From positions 101,766 through 165,765 of the forward strand of contig NZ_LQPW01000176.1 of the NCBI RefSeq assembly GCF_002116635.1: DNA of 64,000 nucleotides, in the 5' to 3' direction. This DNA is from Mycobacterium szulgai. Lineage in GTDB: Bacteria > Actinomycetota > Actinomycetes > Mycobacteriales > Mycobacteriaceae. Shown in pieces: positions 8,664-17,073 of this stretch. Under the pieces are notes generated by a model, which ran no database searches, was not told the origin of the DNA, and was given only the letters and a program-made list of their open reading frames with translations. Each line of letters starts with the position of its first letter. The stretch's first letter is position 1. The position numbers and the translations under genes are program-made.

Positions 8664-9511
8664 CGGCGCTCATCGGAGGACGCCTGCGTCTCGGCAAGCA
8701 CTTCGCGCACATGCCGGGCGGCGTCCTCGCCCTCATAGGCCCGCACCACGTCTTCGATGCCGCCGGTGAGCCTGATCACGCCATGGTCTATCCACATCGC
8801 CGTCTTGCACAGCCGGGCCAGGAATTCGTTGGAATGGCTTGCGAACACCAGGATTCCGGAACGTTCGACCAGGCTTTGCAGCCGCGACTGGGCCTTCTTC
8901 AGGAAGTCGGCGTCCACCGCGCCGATGCCTTCGTCGAGCAACAGGATCTCGGGGTCGATGCTGGTGACCACGCCCATCGCCAGCCGGACCCGCATGCCGG
9001 TGGAATAGGTGCGTAGCGGCATCGACAGGTATTCGCCCAACTCGGTGAACTCGGCGATCTCATCCACCTTGGCCATCATCTGTTTGCGGGTCTGACCCAA
9101 GAACAGGCCCCTGATGATGATGTTCTCGTAGCCGGAGATCTCGGGGTCCATGCCGATGCCCAGATCGAAGACCGGTGCCACCCGGCCGGTGACCTTGGCC
9201 GAGCCGCGGGTGGGCTCGTAGATACCCGAAAGTAGGCGCAGCAGAGTCGATTTCCCGGCCCCGTTGTGCCCCACCAGACCCACCCGGTCGCCCAGGTTCA
9301 GTTCCATGGTGATGTCGCGCAGCGCCTCGATGACGATGACGTTGGAGTTGTTGCGCCCGATCGTGCCACCGGCCTTGCCCAGGACGGCCTTCTTCAGCGA
9401 ACGCGATTTCGCGTCGAAGATGGGAAATTCCACCCACGCCTCGCGGGTGACGATGTGCGGGCCGGTCGACACGGCTTTAGAGGTACTGTCCGGTGCCGTG
9501 GGGGCCGCCAT
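8660..9511 (-). CDS. rfbE: Galactan ABC exporter ATPase Wzt (Rv3781/RfbE)
   Basis: This 283-residue nucleotide-binding subunit partners Wzm in exporting lipid-linked galactan. Walker A GHNGAGKST lies at residues 81-89, the family-specific signature YSTGMR at 169-174, and Walker B ILLLDEG at 189-195. An N-terminal extension (EAWVEFPIFDAKSRSLKK) is typical of polysaccharide-export ATPases. The first 35 bp overlap the 3' end of pafE if the ATG at 9511 is used, so a shorter start cannot be excluded. The 3' end overlaps glfT1 by ATGA. Confidence 0.92.
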   Translation of the reverse strand: MAAPTAPDSTSKAVSTGPHIVTREAWVEFPIFDAKSRSLKKAVLGKAGGTIGRNNSNVIVIEALRDITMELNLGDRVGLVGHNGAGKSTLLRLLSGIYEPTRGSAKVTGRVAPVFDLGIGMDPEISGYENIIIRGLFLGQTRKQMMAKVDEIAEFTELGEYLSMPLRTYSTGMRVRLAMGVVTSIDPEILLLDEGIGAVDADFLKKAQSRLQSLVERSGILVFASHSNEFLARLCKTAMWIDHGVIRLTGGIEDVVRAYEGEDAARHVREVLAETQASSDERR

Positions 9512-10010
9512 GACCCGACTTGCCGATCCCCGGCGGCAGCGCCCCCTGCCGCATCTGCTCGAGCTGTGCGCGCGCGGCCATCTGCTGAGCGAACAGTGCC
9601 GTCTGAATACCGTGGAACAGTCCTTCCAGCCACCCGACCAATTGCGCCTGGGCTATGCGCAACTCGGCATCCGAGGGTGCGGAGTCCTCATTGAACGGCA
9701 GGGTCAGCCGGTCGAGCTCCTCACGCAATTCCGGTGCCAGGCCGTCTTCGAGTTCCCGGATGCTGGTGGCGTGGATATCGCGCAGCCGGGTGCGGCTGGC
9801 CTCGTCCAGCGGTGCCGCGCGGACCTCCTCGAGCAGTTGCTTGATCATGGTGCCGATCCGCATCACCTTGGCGGGCTGTTCGACGAGATCGGTCAGCGAC
9901 CGCTCGTCGGAATCGTCGTCAGCGACCGCCATTACCCGCGGATCGATGCCGCCGATGATCTCGATGCCGTCATCTGAATCGTCGCTGCCGGTACTCAACC
10001 CAGTCACCAT
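9477..10010 (-). CDS. pafE: ATP-independent proteasome activator PafE/Bpa (Rv3780)
   Basis: This 177-residue, largely helical acidic protein ends in the Gly-Gln-Tyr-Leu motif (residues 174-177). That motif docks into the alpha-ring pockets of the mycobacterial 20S proteasome and opens its gate. The middle (residues about 40-150) contains the four-helix region (SLTDLVEQPAKVMRIG, REELDRLTLPFN, QLVGWLEGLFHGIQTALFAQQ) that oligomerises into a ring admitting unfolded substrates such as HspR. The acidic N-terminus is probably disordered. It lies between the Rv3779 homologue (15 bp gap) and wzt (overlap), as in M. tuberculosis. Confidence 0.94.
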   Translation of the reverse strand: MVTGLSTGSDDSDDGIEIIGGIDPRVMAVADDDSDERSLTDLVEQPAKVMRIGTMIKQLLEEVRAAPLDEASRTRLRDIHATSIRELEDGLAPELREELDRLTLPFNEDSAPSDAELRIAQAQLVGWLEGLFHGIQTALFAQQMAARAQLEQMRQGALPPGIGKSGHGGPHGTGQYL

Positions 10011-10025
10011 CCTCTTGCGTGCCTC

Positions 10026-11996
10026 TTAGCGGCGTGTCGTTGCGCCATTCCCGCGATATTCGAAAATCCGGGCGCCGCCGTTGTCGTAAATCATCGTCCA
10101 GTAGGGCGATTTCTCCAGAGAGACTAGCCCGTCGGGGACAGCGAACCCGCGAACCGTGGGGGTGCTGGTCAGGATGTAGCGGATGTTGAGCGCCTTGATC
10201 GACTCGACGACTCGTGGATCGCTGTCGCCTTTGCGGGCGTAGGCCCAGAAGATGAAACGGTGGTAGCCCGGGCCGGCCTGGACGGGGTAGTCGTAGTGCG
10301 TCCAGAGCGGATGTAGACCGGCCACCGCATACATCCAGGACGTGCCGTCGGTATTGGCGTTGCCGATCATGGTGTCGCGTGCCCCGGGTAGTTTCGCCAG
10401 GTACGCCATGGCTTTGAGGTCGAGGTCGTTGACCATCACCTGGTCGTACTTGTCGCCGAACAGAAATCGGTGCCGTGGGAAGTAATGCCAGTTACTGACC
10501 AGCGTGCAAACCAGCAGCAGCACCGCGGTAGCCGACGCCCAGAAGCGCGCCGGCATGGGTCTGAAACGGCCGGTAAGCACCTTCGTCACACCAACCACGA
10601 ACACCACGATCGCGAACAGGCCCAGCCCAGCCCCGGCGGCCAACAGCAGGGTGGTGGCCGCGGCGATGCGTCGCGGGTCCTTGTAGAAGAACTCGCCGAA
10701 GCCGCCGGCCACCACGCCGATCGGACCGCCCAGTGGCGTGCCGGCGTCGACGTTCATCACGATCAGCAGCAGCCACACCGCCAGCGGCCACCAGATCTTC
10801 TTGACCAGCAGAATGAGCCCGCCAACGACGGCCAGCGCGGTCATCGCGTACTGGACCGGGAAATCGTTGAGGTGCCGGGAATGCTGGAAGACCGCGTCGA
10901 ACAGGCCGCGCCGCTTGCTGAGGTAGGTGGGAAACGCATGCCCGGCGATGATGTCTTCCTGCTGGGTCACGCTGAGGAACTGCGGCAACAGAATCAGCCC
11001 GGCAAGCAGGGCGACACCGGCGAGGGTGAGCAGGTCGGAAAGTCGGTTGCGGACCGGACGCCACAGCACCTCCAGCGCCCACCACGCCGACGTCAGCATC
11101 ACCACGATCATGCCGCCGGTGATGTGCACCGAGAACACCCCGACCAGCGCCAGCACCGCTATCGGGATGCGATCGCGGTGCTGCAGGGTCGAGGTCAGCA
11201 ACGCCATGGTCGGCACGGCGACTCCGTAGGCCGCCAGATTGGGCATCGCGGCGGTGTCGAACTCGACATAGGGCACCGCGGTGAACGACGCCGACAGTGC
11301 CGCCGCGGTGGCCGCCGCGCCGGCGGTGCGCCACTCGGTGGTGTGGGAACGCAAGACGCGCCAGGTGAGCACTGCGGCGCTGACGGGAAACAACCAGATC
11401 GCGGCGGCCAGCGAGGTGAGGGTGTATCCGGTGGTCGCCGCGGCACCGGTCAGCTGGCACAGCACCGCGGCCAGCGCGTGAAACACCGACGGGTAGTAGA
11501 GCAACGCATGGGTCTCCACATTGCGCAGCTCACCCATGTGGGTCGACGACGCCTGGCCGGTGTCGAGGATCCAGCGCACCTCGTTGGCGTGCCAGACCGC
11601 GTCCCAGGTGCTGGGGACGGATTGCCAGTGTGGGATGCCGCTGAAGGCCGCCCAGCCGATGAGCACGACGCCGAGCAGTACCCCGGCAGCCACGGTCAAT
11701 CCGGCCCAGGGGCTGACGGCGCGTGCCTCGGCTGCGGTGTCGCGAGAGCGGGAGAGTAATAGCTGCAAACCCGTTGCTATTAAGCAAACGATGGCGAGGG
11801 CGGCCAGCGCCGTCCACCCGTTCCAGGGGATGCCGAGCGCACCGTAGGGGATGATCGCCAAGGCCACGACGCCATAGGTCAGCGGAGGTCCCGCTGCGAT
11901 GGCGATCGGCCAACTCACCTGCGCGATTCGCGCGACGATGGCTCCCGGTGCGATCAGCAAAATCAATGCGATCAGCGTTCCGAACAACAAGCTCAC
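10026..11996 (-). CDS. Polytopic membrane protein, Rv3779 family
   Basis: This 656-residue integral membrane protein has about a dozen hydrophobic spans in its first two thirds (for example LLFGTLIALILLIAPGAIVA at the N-terminus) and a soluble C-terminal part (residues about 520-656). Length and context match Rv3779, which has been linked experimentally to polyprenyl-phosphomannose metabolism for lipoglycans. The architecture is GT-C-like, but no catalytic motif is clear to me by eye. The GTG start at 11996 faces the start of the Rv3778c homologue across a 164 bp intergenic region with 11-bp direct repeats. It heads the minus-strand unit through pafE to the galactan export genes. Confidence 0.88.
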   Translation of the reverse strand: MSLLFGTLIALILLIAPGAIVARIAQVSWPIAIAAGPPLTYGVVALAIIPYGALGIPWNGWTALAALAIVCLIATGLQLLLSRSRDTAAEARAVSPWAGLTVAAGVLLGVVLIGWAAFSGIPHWQSVPSTWDAVWHANEVRWILDTGQASSTHMGELRNVETHALLYYPSVFHALAAVLCQLTGAAATTGYTLTSLAAAIWLFPVSAAVLTWRVLRSHTTEWRTAGAAATAAALSASFTAVPYVEFDTAAMPNLAAYGVAVPTMALLTSTLQHRDRIPIAVLALVGVFSVHITGGMIVVMLTSAWWALEVLWRPVRNRLSDLLTLAGVALLAGLILLPQFLSVTQQEDIIAGHAFPTYLSKRRGLFDAVFQHSRHLNDFPVQYAMTALAVVGGLILLVKKIWWPLAVWLLLIVMNVDAGTPLGGPIGVVAGGFGEFFYKDPRRIAAATTLLLAAGAGLGLFAIVVFVVGVTKVLTGRFRPMPARFWASATAVLLLVCTLVSNWHYFPRHRFLFGDKYDQVMVNDLDLKAMAYLAKLPGARDTMIGNANTDGTSWMYAVAGLHPLWTHYDYPVQAGPGYHRFIFWAYARKGDSDPRVVESIKALNIRYILTSTPTVRGFAVPDGLVSLEKSPYWTMIYDNGGARIFEYRGNGATTRR

Positions 11997-12075
11997 TCGA
12001 CTAGTATGGCTGGCCGGGTGTCCTGGCTCGCGAAGCCCAAGTGGCTGGAGCGTCTGGCATAGCCTGGGGCACCCG

Positions 12076-12119
12076 CTACAACCGCCCTACAACCGCCCTA
12101 CAACTGTCCTGTAACTGTC
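12076..12119. promoter_or_regulatory. Four 11-bp direct repeats in a divergent promoter
   Basis: Four consecutive 11-mers are visible: CTACAACCGCC twice, then CTACAACTGTC, then CTGTAACTGTC. The 11-bp spacing places every copy on the same face of the helix. That spacing is characteristic of OmpR-family response-regulator sites in mycobacteria such as PhoP and MtrA. It sits between the Rv3779 and Rv3778c homologues. The regulator is inferred only from the spacing. Confidence 0.55.
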
Positions 12120-12160
12120 ACCAAATTTGCGGAAATAGCGAGAGCCCTAAGGTGGCTGGC

Positions 12161-13357
12161 ATGGCCTACGACGTCGCCCGGGTGCGAGGACTGCACCCGT
12201 CGCTGGGTGACGGATGGGTGCACTTCGATGCGCCGGCGGGCATGCTGATTCCGGATTCGGTCGCCACCACCGTGTCGACCGCCTTCCGACGGTCGGGCGC
12301 CAGCACGGTCGGTGCGCATCCGTCGGCGCGGCGCAGCGCGGCGGTGCTGGACGCGGCCCGCGAGGCGGTCGCCGATATGGTCAACGCCGACCCCCGTGGC
12401 GTAGTGCTGGGCGCCGATCGTGCGGTGTTGCTCGCGTCGTTGGCCGAAGCGTCTTCCTCGCGTGCCGGCCTGGGGTACGAGGTGATCGTCAGCCGCCTCG
12501 ACGACGAGGCCAACATCGCCCCGTGGCTGCGCGCGGCGCACCGCTACGGCGCCAAGGTCAAGTGGGCCGAGGTCGACATCGAGACCGGTGACCTGCCGAC
12601 CTGGCAATGGGAAAGTCTGATCAGCAAGTCGACCCGGCTGGTTGCCGTCGCGTCCGCATCGGGAACGCTGGGCGCGGTCACCGATCTGCGGGCGATGACC
12701 AAGCTCGTCCACGACGTGGGCGGGCTGGTGGTGGTCGATCATTCCGCCGCCGCGCCCTACCGGCTGATCGACATCAAAGAAACCGACGCCGACGTCGTGA
12801 CGGTGAACGCGGTCGGGTGGGGCGGACCGCCCATCGGGGCGATGGTGTTCCGCGATCCCACACTGATGAATTCCTTTGCCTCGGTCTCGACGAACCCCTA
12901 TGCCACCGGGCCGGCGCGCCTCGAGGTTGGCGTGCACCAGTTCGGTCTGCTGGCCGGAGTGGTCGCCAGTATCGAATACCTTGCGTCACTGGATGAGTCG
13001 GCGCGCGGCACCCGCCGCGAACGGCTGTCGGTGTCGATGCACTCCGCCACGGCGTATTTGAACCGGATCTTCGACTATCTGATGGCGTCGCTGCGGTCAT
13101 TGCCGTTGGTGATTCTGCTCGGCCGGCCCGAGGCGCGTATCCCGGTGGTCAGCTTTGCCGTTCACGAGGTGCCCGCCGACCGGGTGGTACAGCGGTTGGC
13201 GGACAACGGAATTCTGGCCATTGCCAACGCCAGCTCACGGGTGCTCGATGTGCTGGGCGTCAACGACATCGGCGGAGCGGTGACCGTCGGGCTGGCGCAT
13301 TATTCGACGATGGCCGAAGTCGATCAACTGGTGCGCGCGCTCGCGTCACTCGGCTAG
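12161..13357 (+). CDS. Aminotransferase class V/cysteine desulfurase-fold protein (Rv3778c) lacking the PLP lysine
   Basis: This 398-residue protein has the fold type I scaffold of NifS/CsdA-like enzymes. The N-terminus has HFDAPAGMLIPDSV, the substrate-loop region has GAHPSARRSAAVL, and the pyridine-nitrogen aspartate is in VVVDHSAAAP. Where relatives carry a His-Lys pair before W-G-G-P, this protein reads N-A-V218-G219-W220-G-G-P, so the Schiff-base lysine is absent. It may be a pseudoenzyme, or use a different residue. The ATG at 12161 (MAYDVARVRGLHPS) is preferred over an upstream in-frame start that would cross the promoter repeats. The 3' end overlaps the convergent quinone reductase by 4 bp. 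Confidence 0.85.
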   Translation: MAYDVARVRGLHPSLGDGWVHFDAPAGMLIPDSVATTVSTAFRRSGASTVGAHPSARRSAAVLDAAREAVADMVNADPRGVVLGADRAVLLASLAEASSSRAGLGYEVIVSRLDDEANIAPWLRAAHRYGAKVKWAEVDIETGDLPTWQWESLISKSTRLVAVASASGTLGAVTDLRAMTKLVHDVGGLVVVDHSAAAPYRLIDIKETDADVVTVNAVGWGGPPIGAMVFRDPTLMNSFASVSTNPYATGPARLEVGVHQFGLLAGVVASIEYLASLDESARGTRRERLSVSMHSATAYLNRIFDYLMASLRSLPLVILLGRPEARIPVVSFAVHEVPADRVVQRLADNGILAIANASSRVLDVLGVNDIGGAVTVGLAHYSTMAEVDQLVRALASLG

Positions 13358-14340
13358 ACGGTAAGCAGGATCTTTCCGAAGCTGTTGCCCGACAACATAA
13401 TTCGGTGCGCTTCTGACGCTTCTTGGATGGGTAGCCGGGTTCCGATAACCGGGCGTACCCGGTCGGCGGCGATCATCGGCCATACCGAGGCCGTAACCGC
13501 TTGGGTGATAGCGGTTTTGCTGTTCGGGCCGCTCACCGGCCGGGCTCTCAGCGTGGTGCCGATAACCCGCGCTCGTTTGGCCATCAGCTTGCCCAGATTC
13601 AGCTCGGCCTTCACCCCACCCTGCATGCCGATGATGACCAGTTGCCCGTCGCTGGCCAGCGCGTCGATGTTGCGGTCCAGATAGGCCGCTCCCATGATGT
13701 CGAGGATCACGTCGGCCCCGGCGCCGTCGGTCTCCTCCTTCAGCCGGGCGACGAAGTCCTCGTCCCGGTAGGAGATGGTGATCTGGGCACCGAGCTGGCG
13801 GCAGAGTTCCAGTTTCTCCGGTGATCCGGCGGTGACAGCCACCCGGGCGCCGAGTGCGCGCGCCACCTGAATCGCGTGACTGCCGATGCCGCTGGCCCCG
13901 CCGTGGATCAGCAGGAGCTGGCCCGGCGCCAGGTGCGCGGTCATCACCAGGTTCGACCACACGGTGCACGCCACTTCGGGTAGGGCCGCGGAGTCGAGCA
14001 GGTGGACCGTCGGCGGAACCGGCATCACCTGACCGACCGGGACTGCGACGTATTCGGCGTAGCCGCCCCCGGCCAGTAAGGCGCAAACCTCTTGTCCCGC
14101 AGCCCATTCCGTGACGCCAGGGCCCACGTCAGCGACGATGCCGCTGACCTCCATGCCGATGATTTCGCTGGCGCCCGGCGGGGGCGGATACTTGCCGGCG
14201 GCTTGCAGCACGTCGGCTCGGTTGACGCCGGCGGCGGCCACCTTGACGAGTACCTCGCCGGACCCGGCGGCGACGTCGGGGACTTCCTGCCAGACCAGCT
14301 TTTCGGGGGATTCGGCGACGATGGCGCGCATGATCGCCAC
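13354..14340 (-). CDS. Zinc-independent NAD(P)H:quinone oxidoreductase, MDR family (Rv3777)
   Basis: This 328-residue medium-chain reductase is of the PIG3/quinone reductase type. The N-terminal GroES-like half has VAAAGVNRADVLQAAGKYPPPP and PGASEIIGMEVSG. The Rossmann half has LLIHGGASGIGSHAIQVARALGA (AxxGxxG type), then the NADP-contact region TAGSPEKLELC. There are no structural-zinc cysteines. It probably reduces quinones or enones with NADPH. It is convergent with the Rv3778c homologue, as in M. tuberculosis. Confidence 0.9.
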   Translation of the reverse strand: MAIMRAIVAESPEKLVWQEVPDVAAGSGEVLVKVAAAGVNRADVLQAAGKYPPPPGASEIIGMEVSGIVADVGPGVTEWAAGQEVCALLAGGGYAEYVAVPVGQVMPVPPTVHLLDSAALPEVACTVWSNLVMTAHLAPGQLLLIHGGASGIGSHAIQVARALGARVAVTAGSPEKLELCRQLGAQITISYRDEDFVARLKEETDGAGADVILDIMGAAYLDRNIDALASDGQLVIIGMQGGVKAELNLGKLMAKRARVIGTTLRARPVSGPNSKTAITQAVTASVWPMIAADRVRPVIGTRLPIQEASEAHRIMLSGNSFGKILLTV

Positions 14341-14517
14341 GCTAGCCGAGCAAGACCGTCACCGCCGGACATCCACCAGACATCAACAATTCACCATGCA
14401 TACATTATGTGTAATTTATAGTCCGTTGCGTGTGCAATTGGTGTCGCTGGTGACGCGGCGAATGCTCCTTCAGTGTCGGCTTTTTTCATCGCATCCGCCC
14501 TTGGCGGGTGGTCGGTT

Positions 14518-15645
14518 GTGACTGTGCCAATCTGGGTCGCCTCCCCGCCGGAGGTGCATTCAGCGTTGTTGAATGCCGGTCCCGGGCCAGGATCTCTGTT
14601 GGCGGGCGCGGCGGCGTGGACGGCGCTGAGTGCCGAATGCACTGCGGCGGCCGAAGAACTCACAGCTGTGCTCGCCGGCGTGCAGGCCGGGGTATGGCAG
14701 GGATTTAGCTCAGACAGCTATGCGGCTGCGCATCTGCCGTATGTGGCGTGGTTGGCCCAGACCAGTGCCGACAATGCGCAGATCGCCGCACAGCATGAGG
14801 CGGCGGCAGCAGCCTACGAAGGCGCGCTGGCGGCGATGCCCACCTTTGGAGAGTTAGCCGCTAACCATCTCGTTCATGGTGTGCTGGTGGCGACGAATTT
14901 CTTCGGGATCAACACGATCCCTATCGCGCTCAATGAGATTGACTATGGGCGAATGTGGATTCAGGCCGCGACCGCGATGAGTATTTACGAGACGGCCGCG
15001 GGTGCGGCGGTGGCGTCGGTGCCGCCGGCCACGCCGGCGCCCCGGTTGGTCAAGCCCGGCGTCGACCGGGCCGGTTACACCGCGGCCGAGATCGGCGTCC
15101 TCGCCGAGGCCGGCCACTCAGCAGCCCTCGGCATTGACTGGATCCTGCTGGAGCACTTGCTGTTCATATGGAACGTGTGGTCGGTGTTCGTTGACGCCGA
15201 CACGTGGGGACTGCACGAGTCGGTGATGTTCGTGGTGCATCCCATTTTCGAGCTGGTCAACAAGATCAGTGCCCTTATCGATGATCCGTTCGGCACGCTG
15301 ACTCAATGGAGTCCGGCGGTGTATGCCTTCGGCCTCAAGCTCTTTCAGCAATGGCCGATGTTGGGAGCTGCTTTGGTAGATCCAGTCGCTACGCTGAACT
15401 CGTTGCCATTCCCCTTGCCGGAGAACGTTGTTGACGCCGTCAGCTCCGCGGCGAGTGTGGGCATTCCGTCGGTGGCCGACCTTGTTCCGGCGGTAGCGAC
15501 GCCGGCTAACCATGCTCCCGCAGTGATGGGGTTCGCCGGCAATGCCGGCAACGAAATCGTGGCGCAGCCGCGTGGGTTGACCACGGTGCGCGCCGGGGAA
15601 TTCGGCGGTAGTCTCCCAGTGCCGATGTTGCCGACCCCGTGGTAA
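14518..15645 (+). CDS. PPE family protein, PPW subfamily
   Basis: From the GTG at 14518 the protein has 375 residues and begins VTVPIWVASPPEVHSALL, matching the start of PPE2-like proteins. A GTG 45 bp further upstream adds a non-family extension and was rejected. Residues 1-180 are the PPE domain with the WxG-type turn VWQGFSS, ending in HGVLVATNFFGINTIPIALNE. The C-terminus has the two PPW-subfamily marks, a GFxG-type motif (MGFAGNAG) and the final PxxPxxW (PMLPTPW). No PE partner gene is adjacent. It lies in an extra segment between the Rv3777 and lipE equivalents. Confidence 0.88.
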   Translation: MTVPIWVASPPEVHSALLNAGPGPGSLLAGAAAWTALSAECTAAAEELTAVLAGVQAGVWQGFSSDSYAAAHLPYVAWLAQTSADNAQIAAQHEAAAAAYEGALAAMPTFGELAANHLVHGVLVATNFFGINTIPIALNEIDYGRMWIQAATAMSIYETAAGAAVASVPPATPAPRLVKPGVDRAGYTAAEIGVLAEAGHSAALGIDWILLEHLLFIWNVWSVFVDADTWGLHESVMFVVHPIFELVNKISALIDDPFGTLTQWSPAVYAFGLKLFQQWPMLGAALVDPVATLNSLPFPLPENVVDAVSSAASVGIPSVADLVPAVATPANHAPAVMGFAGNAGNEIVAQPRGLTTVRAGEFGGSLPVPMLPTPW

Positions 15646-15794
15646 TTGCCGGCCTTCGGGCCGCTTGTCACGTTGGCCACAGTGGCTTCTGCCGGGTAGA
15701 GGGTGTCATGTCCGAGAGAGGCTGCTGTGGCGGATGTGATCGTCGCGATGCCGGTGGTGCGACTCGCCCAGCCTGGCCCGCTACCCTTATCGGC

Positions 15795-15881
15795 GGTGGC
15801 GTGGCAGAGCGGCCTAATGCACTCGCCTTGAAAGCGAGAGACGGCTAAAACCGTCCGGGGGTTCAAATCCCTCCGCCACCG
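15795..15881 (+). tRNA. tRNA-Ser (anticodon UGA)
   Basis: A type II tRNA of 87 nt. The acceptor strands GGTGGCG and CGCCACC pair fully, the anticodon stem is CTCGC/GCGAG with loop CTTGAAA (anticodon TGA), and there is a long variable arm. The T-arm has GTTCAAATC. The discriminator is G, and CCA is not encoded. Confidence 0.96.
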
Positions 15882-15930
15882 CTTTTCCCGCCCCGCTGCA
15901 ACCGGCATTCTCCCGCGCTCGCGGCCCGAT

Positions 15931-17034
15931 CTAGAGGGTGGGCGCGTACCGCAACACCGCGCAGATGCCGTCGGCCGGAGCGATCCGCTCGTCGGTACGC
16001 ACCAGCGCCGCCCCGACCGATATCGCAAACAGCGGTAACGCCTCGTCGGCGCGCAAGGTCTTAGCGGGAGCGGCGCCCTGTTCGGAGAGCACGTCGGCGT
16101 TGGGGGCGACGGTGGTCAGGTCCTCGTCGGCGACCACGGTGGCATCCCCGATATCGCCGACGATCAAAGTGTCGACCGCGCCCTGGCGCAGCGCCGAACA
16201 AACCGCACCCAAACCCTCTGCGGCCCGCCCGCTTTGGCGGCCGATCTCAGCGCCGAAGCGCCCCGCTGCGTCGTCGATCGCGCTGAGACGGCGCCGCTGG
16301 AACCACATTTCGATGGCCTGCTGCACTTCGGTGAAGTCGTGCCCGCTGTGTCGTGCACCCACCTGCAGCGGCACCGCCTTGACCAGCACCCGTTCCGGCA
16401 GCTCGGCCAGCAGATCCGACCGTGACCGCACCTCGCCCACCACGAAGACCGCGTCGGCCCCGTTTTCGTCGACCAGTTCGGCGACGCGCTCGGCGACGGC
16501 GCGGACGTTCTTGCGGCCCGCCTCCTCGCTACGCGGTTGCGGGTCGCCGTAGCCGGCGGTCTCGGCTCCGGACGCCTTGTGTACGGGATAGCCGCCGCCG
16601 TCGACGGTTTCGGTGCGGAAGGTGCCATCGATATGGACGGTGATGTCGGCGCCGGTGTGGTCGACCACCACCAGCAGGTAATGGGGCGTCTCGAAGCCGT
16701 GCTCAACGATCGGGACGATGTAGGGCAGCTCGGAGACCCGTACCACCGTCGTCGCGGTGGGCCGCAGCAAGTGCTCATTGACCACCACGCCGTCGGCGCC
16801 GGCGACCACGGCACGCCCGCTCCAGCCGATCGGCGGCCGCAAATCCAGCACGGCACGCTCGATCTCGGCGGTCACCGAATCGTTGACCCCCTCGCGCTCG
16901 AGTTGCTCGCGTAGTGCCCGCCATTTGAGGTCGAGCTGCTCGGCGGCGTCATGTGTGTTGTGTGAGTCCTCGAAGTACACCGACACGAAGGGTCCAGGCG
17001 TCTCCAACAAATCGCGGAAGCGTTCGGAATCCAT
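15931..17034 (-). CDS. Rv2629-like ribosome hibernation factor (Balon/eRF1-fold), second paralogue type
   Basis: From the ATG at 17034 (MDSERFRDLLETPGPFVSVYF) the protein has 367 residues. It matches Rv2629 in length and in many blocks: VSVYFEDSHNTHDA at the N-terminus, LPYIVPIVEH, VVDHTGADITVHIDG, GYPVHKA, VFVVGEVRSRSDLLAELPERV, then FGAEIGRQSGRAAEGL and DTLIVGDIGDATVV. Rv2629 is the mycobacterial relative of the hibernation factor Balon, which occupies the ribosomal A site. An 11-residue upstream extension (MCLAWVGTQLA) was rejected. It is a single gene between tRNA-Ser(UGA) and lipE, with no corresponding gene that I recall in M. tuberculosis, so it looks like a lineage-specific paralogue. 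Confidence 0.85.
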   Translation of the reverse strand: MDSERFRDLLETPGPFVSVYFEDSHNTHDAAEQLDLKWRALREQLEREGVNDSVTAEIERAVLDLRPPIGWSGRAVVAGADGVVVNEHLLRPTATTVVRVSELPYIVPIVEHGFETPHYLLVVVDHTGADITVHIDGTFRTETVDGGGYPVHKASGAETAGYGDPQPRSEEAGRKNVRAVAERVAELVDENGADAVFVVGEVRSRSDLLAELPERVLVKAVPLQVGARHSGHDFTEVQQAIEMWFQRRRLSAIDDAAGRFGAEIGRQSGRAAEGLGAVCSALRQGAVDTLIVGDIGDATVVADEDLTTVAPNADVLSEQGAAPAKTLRADEALPLFAISVGAALVRTDERIAPADGICAVLRYAPTL

Positions 17035-17073
17035 GGCCAATTGGGTTCCCACCCAAGCGAGGCACAAACGCCG

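Noticed and set aside
10470..11759. Open frame of 429 codons antisense to the Rv3779 homologue
   Set aside because: The composition is Gln/His/Arg/Gly only, with no motif, and it is fully opposite a conserved membrane protein.
14473..14517. Upstream GTG start for the PPE-PPW gene
   Set aside because: It adds 15 residues absent from PPE proteins. The GTG at 14518 yields the exact family N-terminus.
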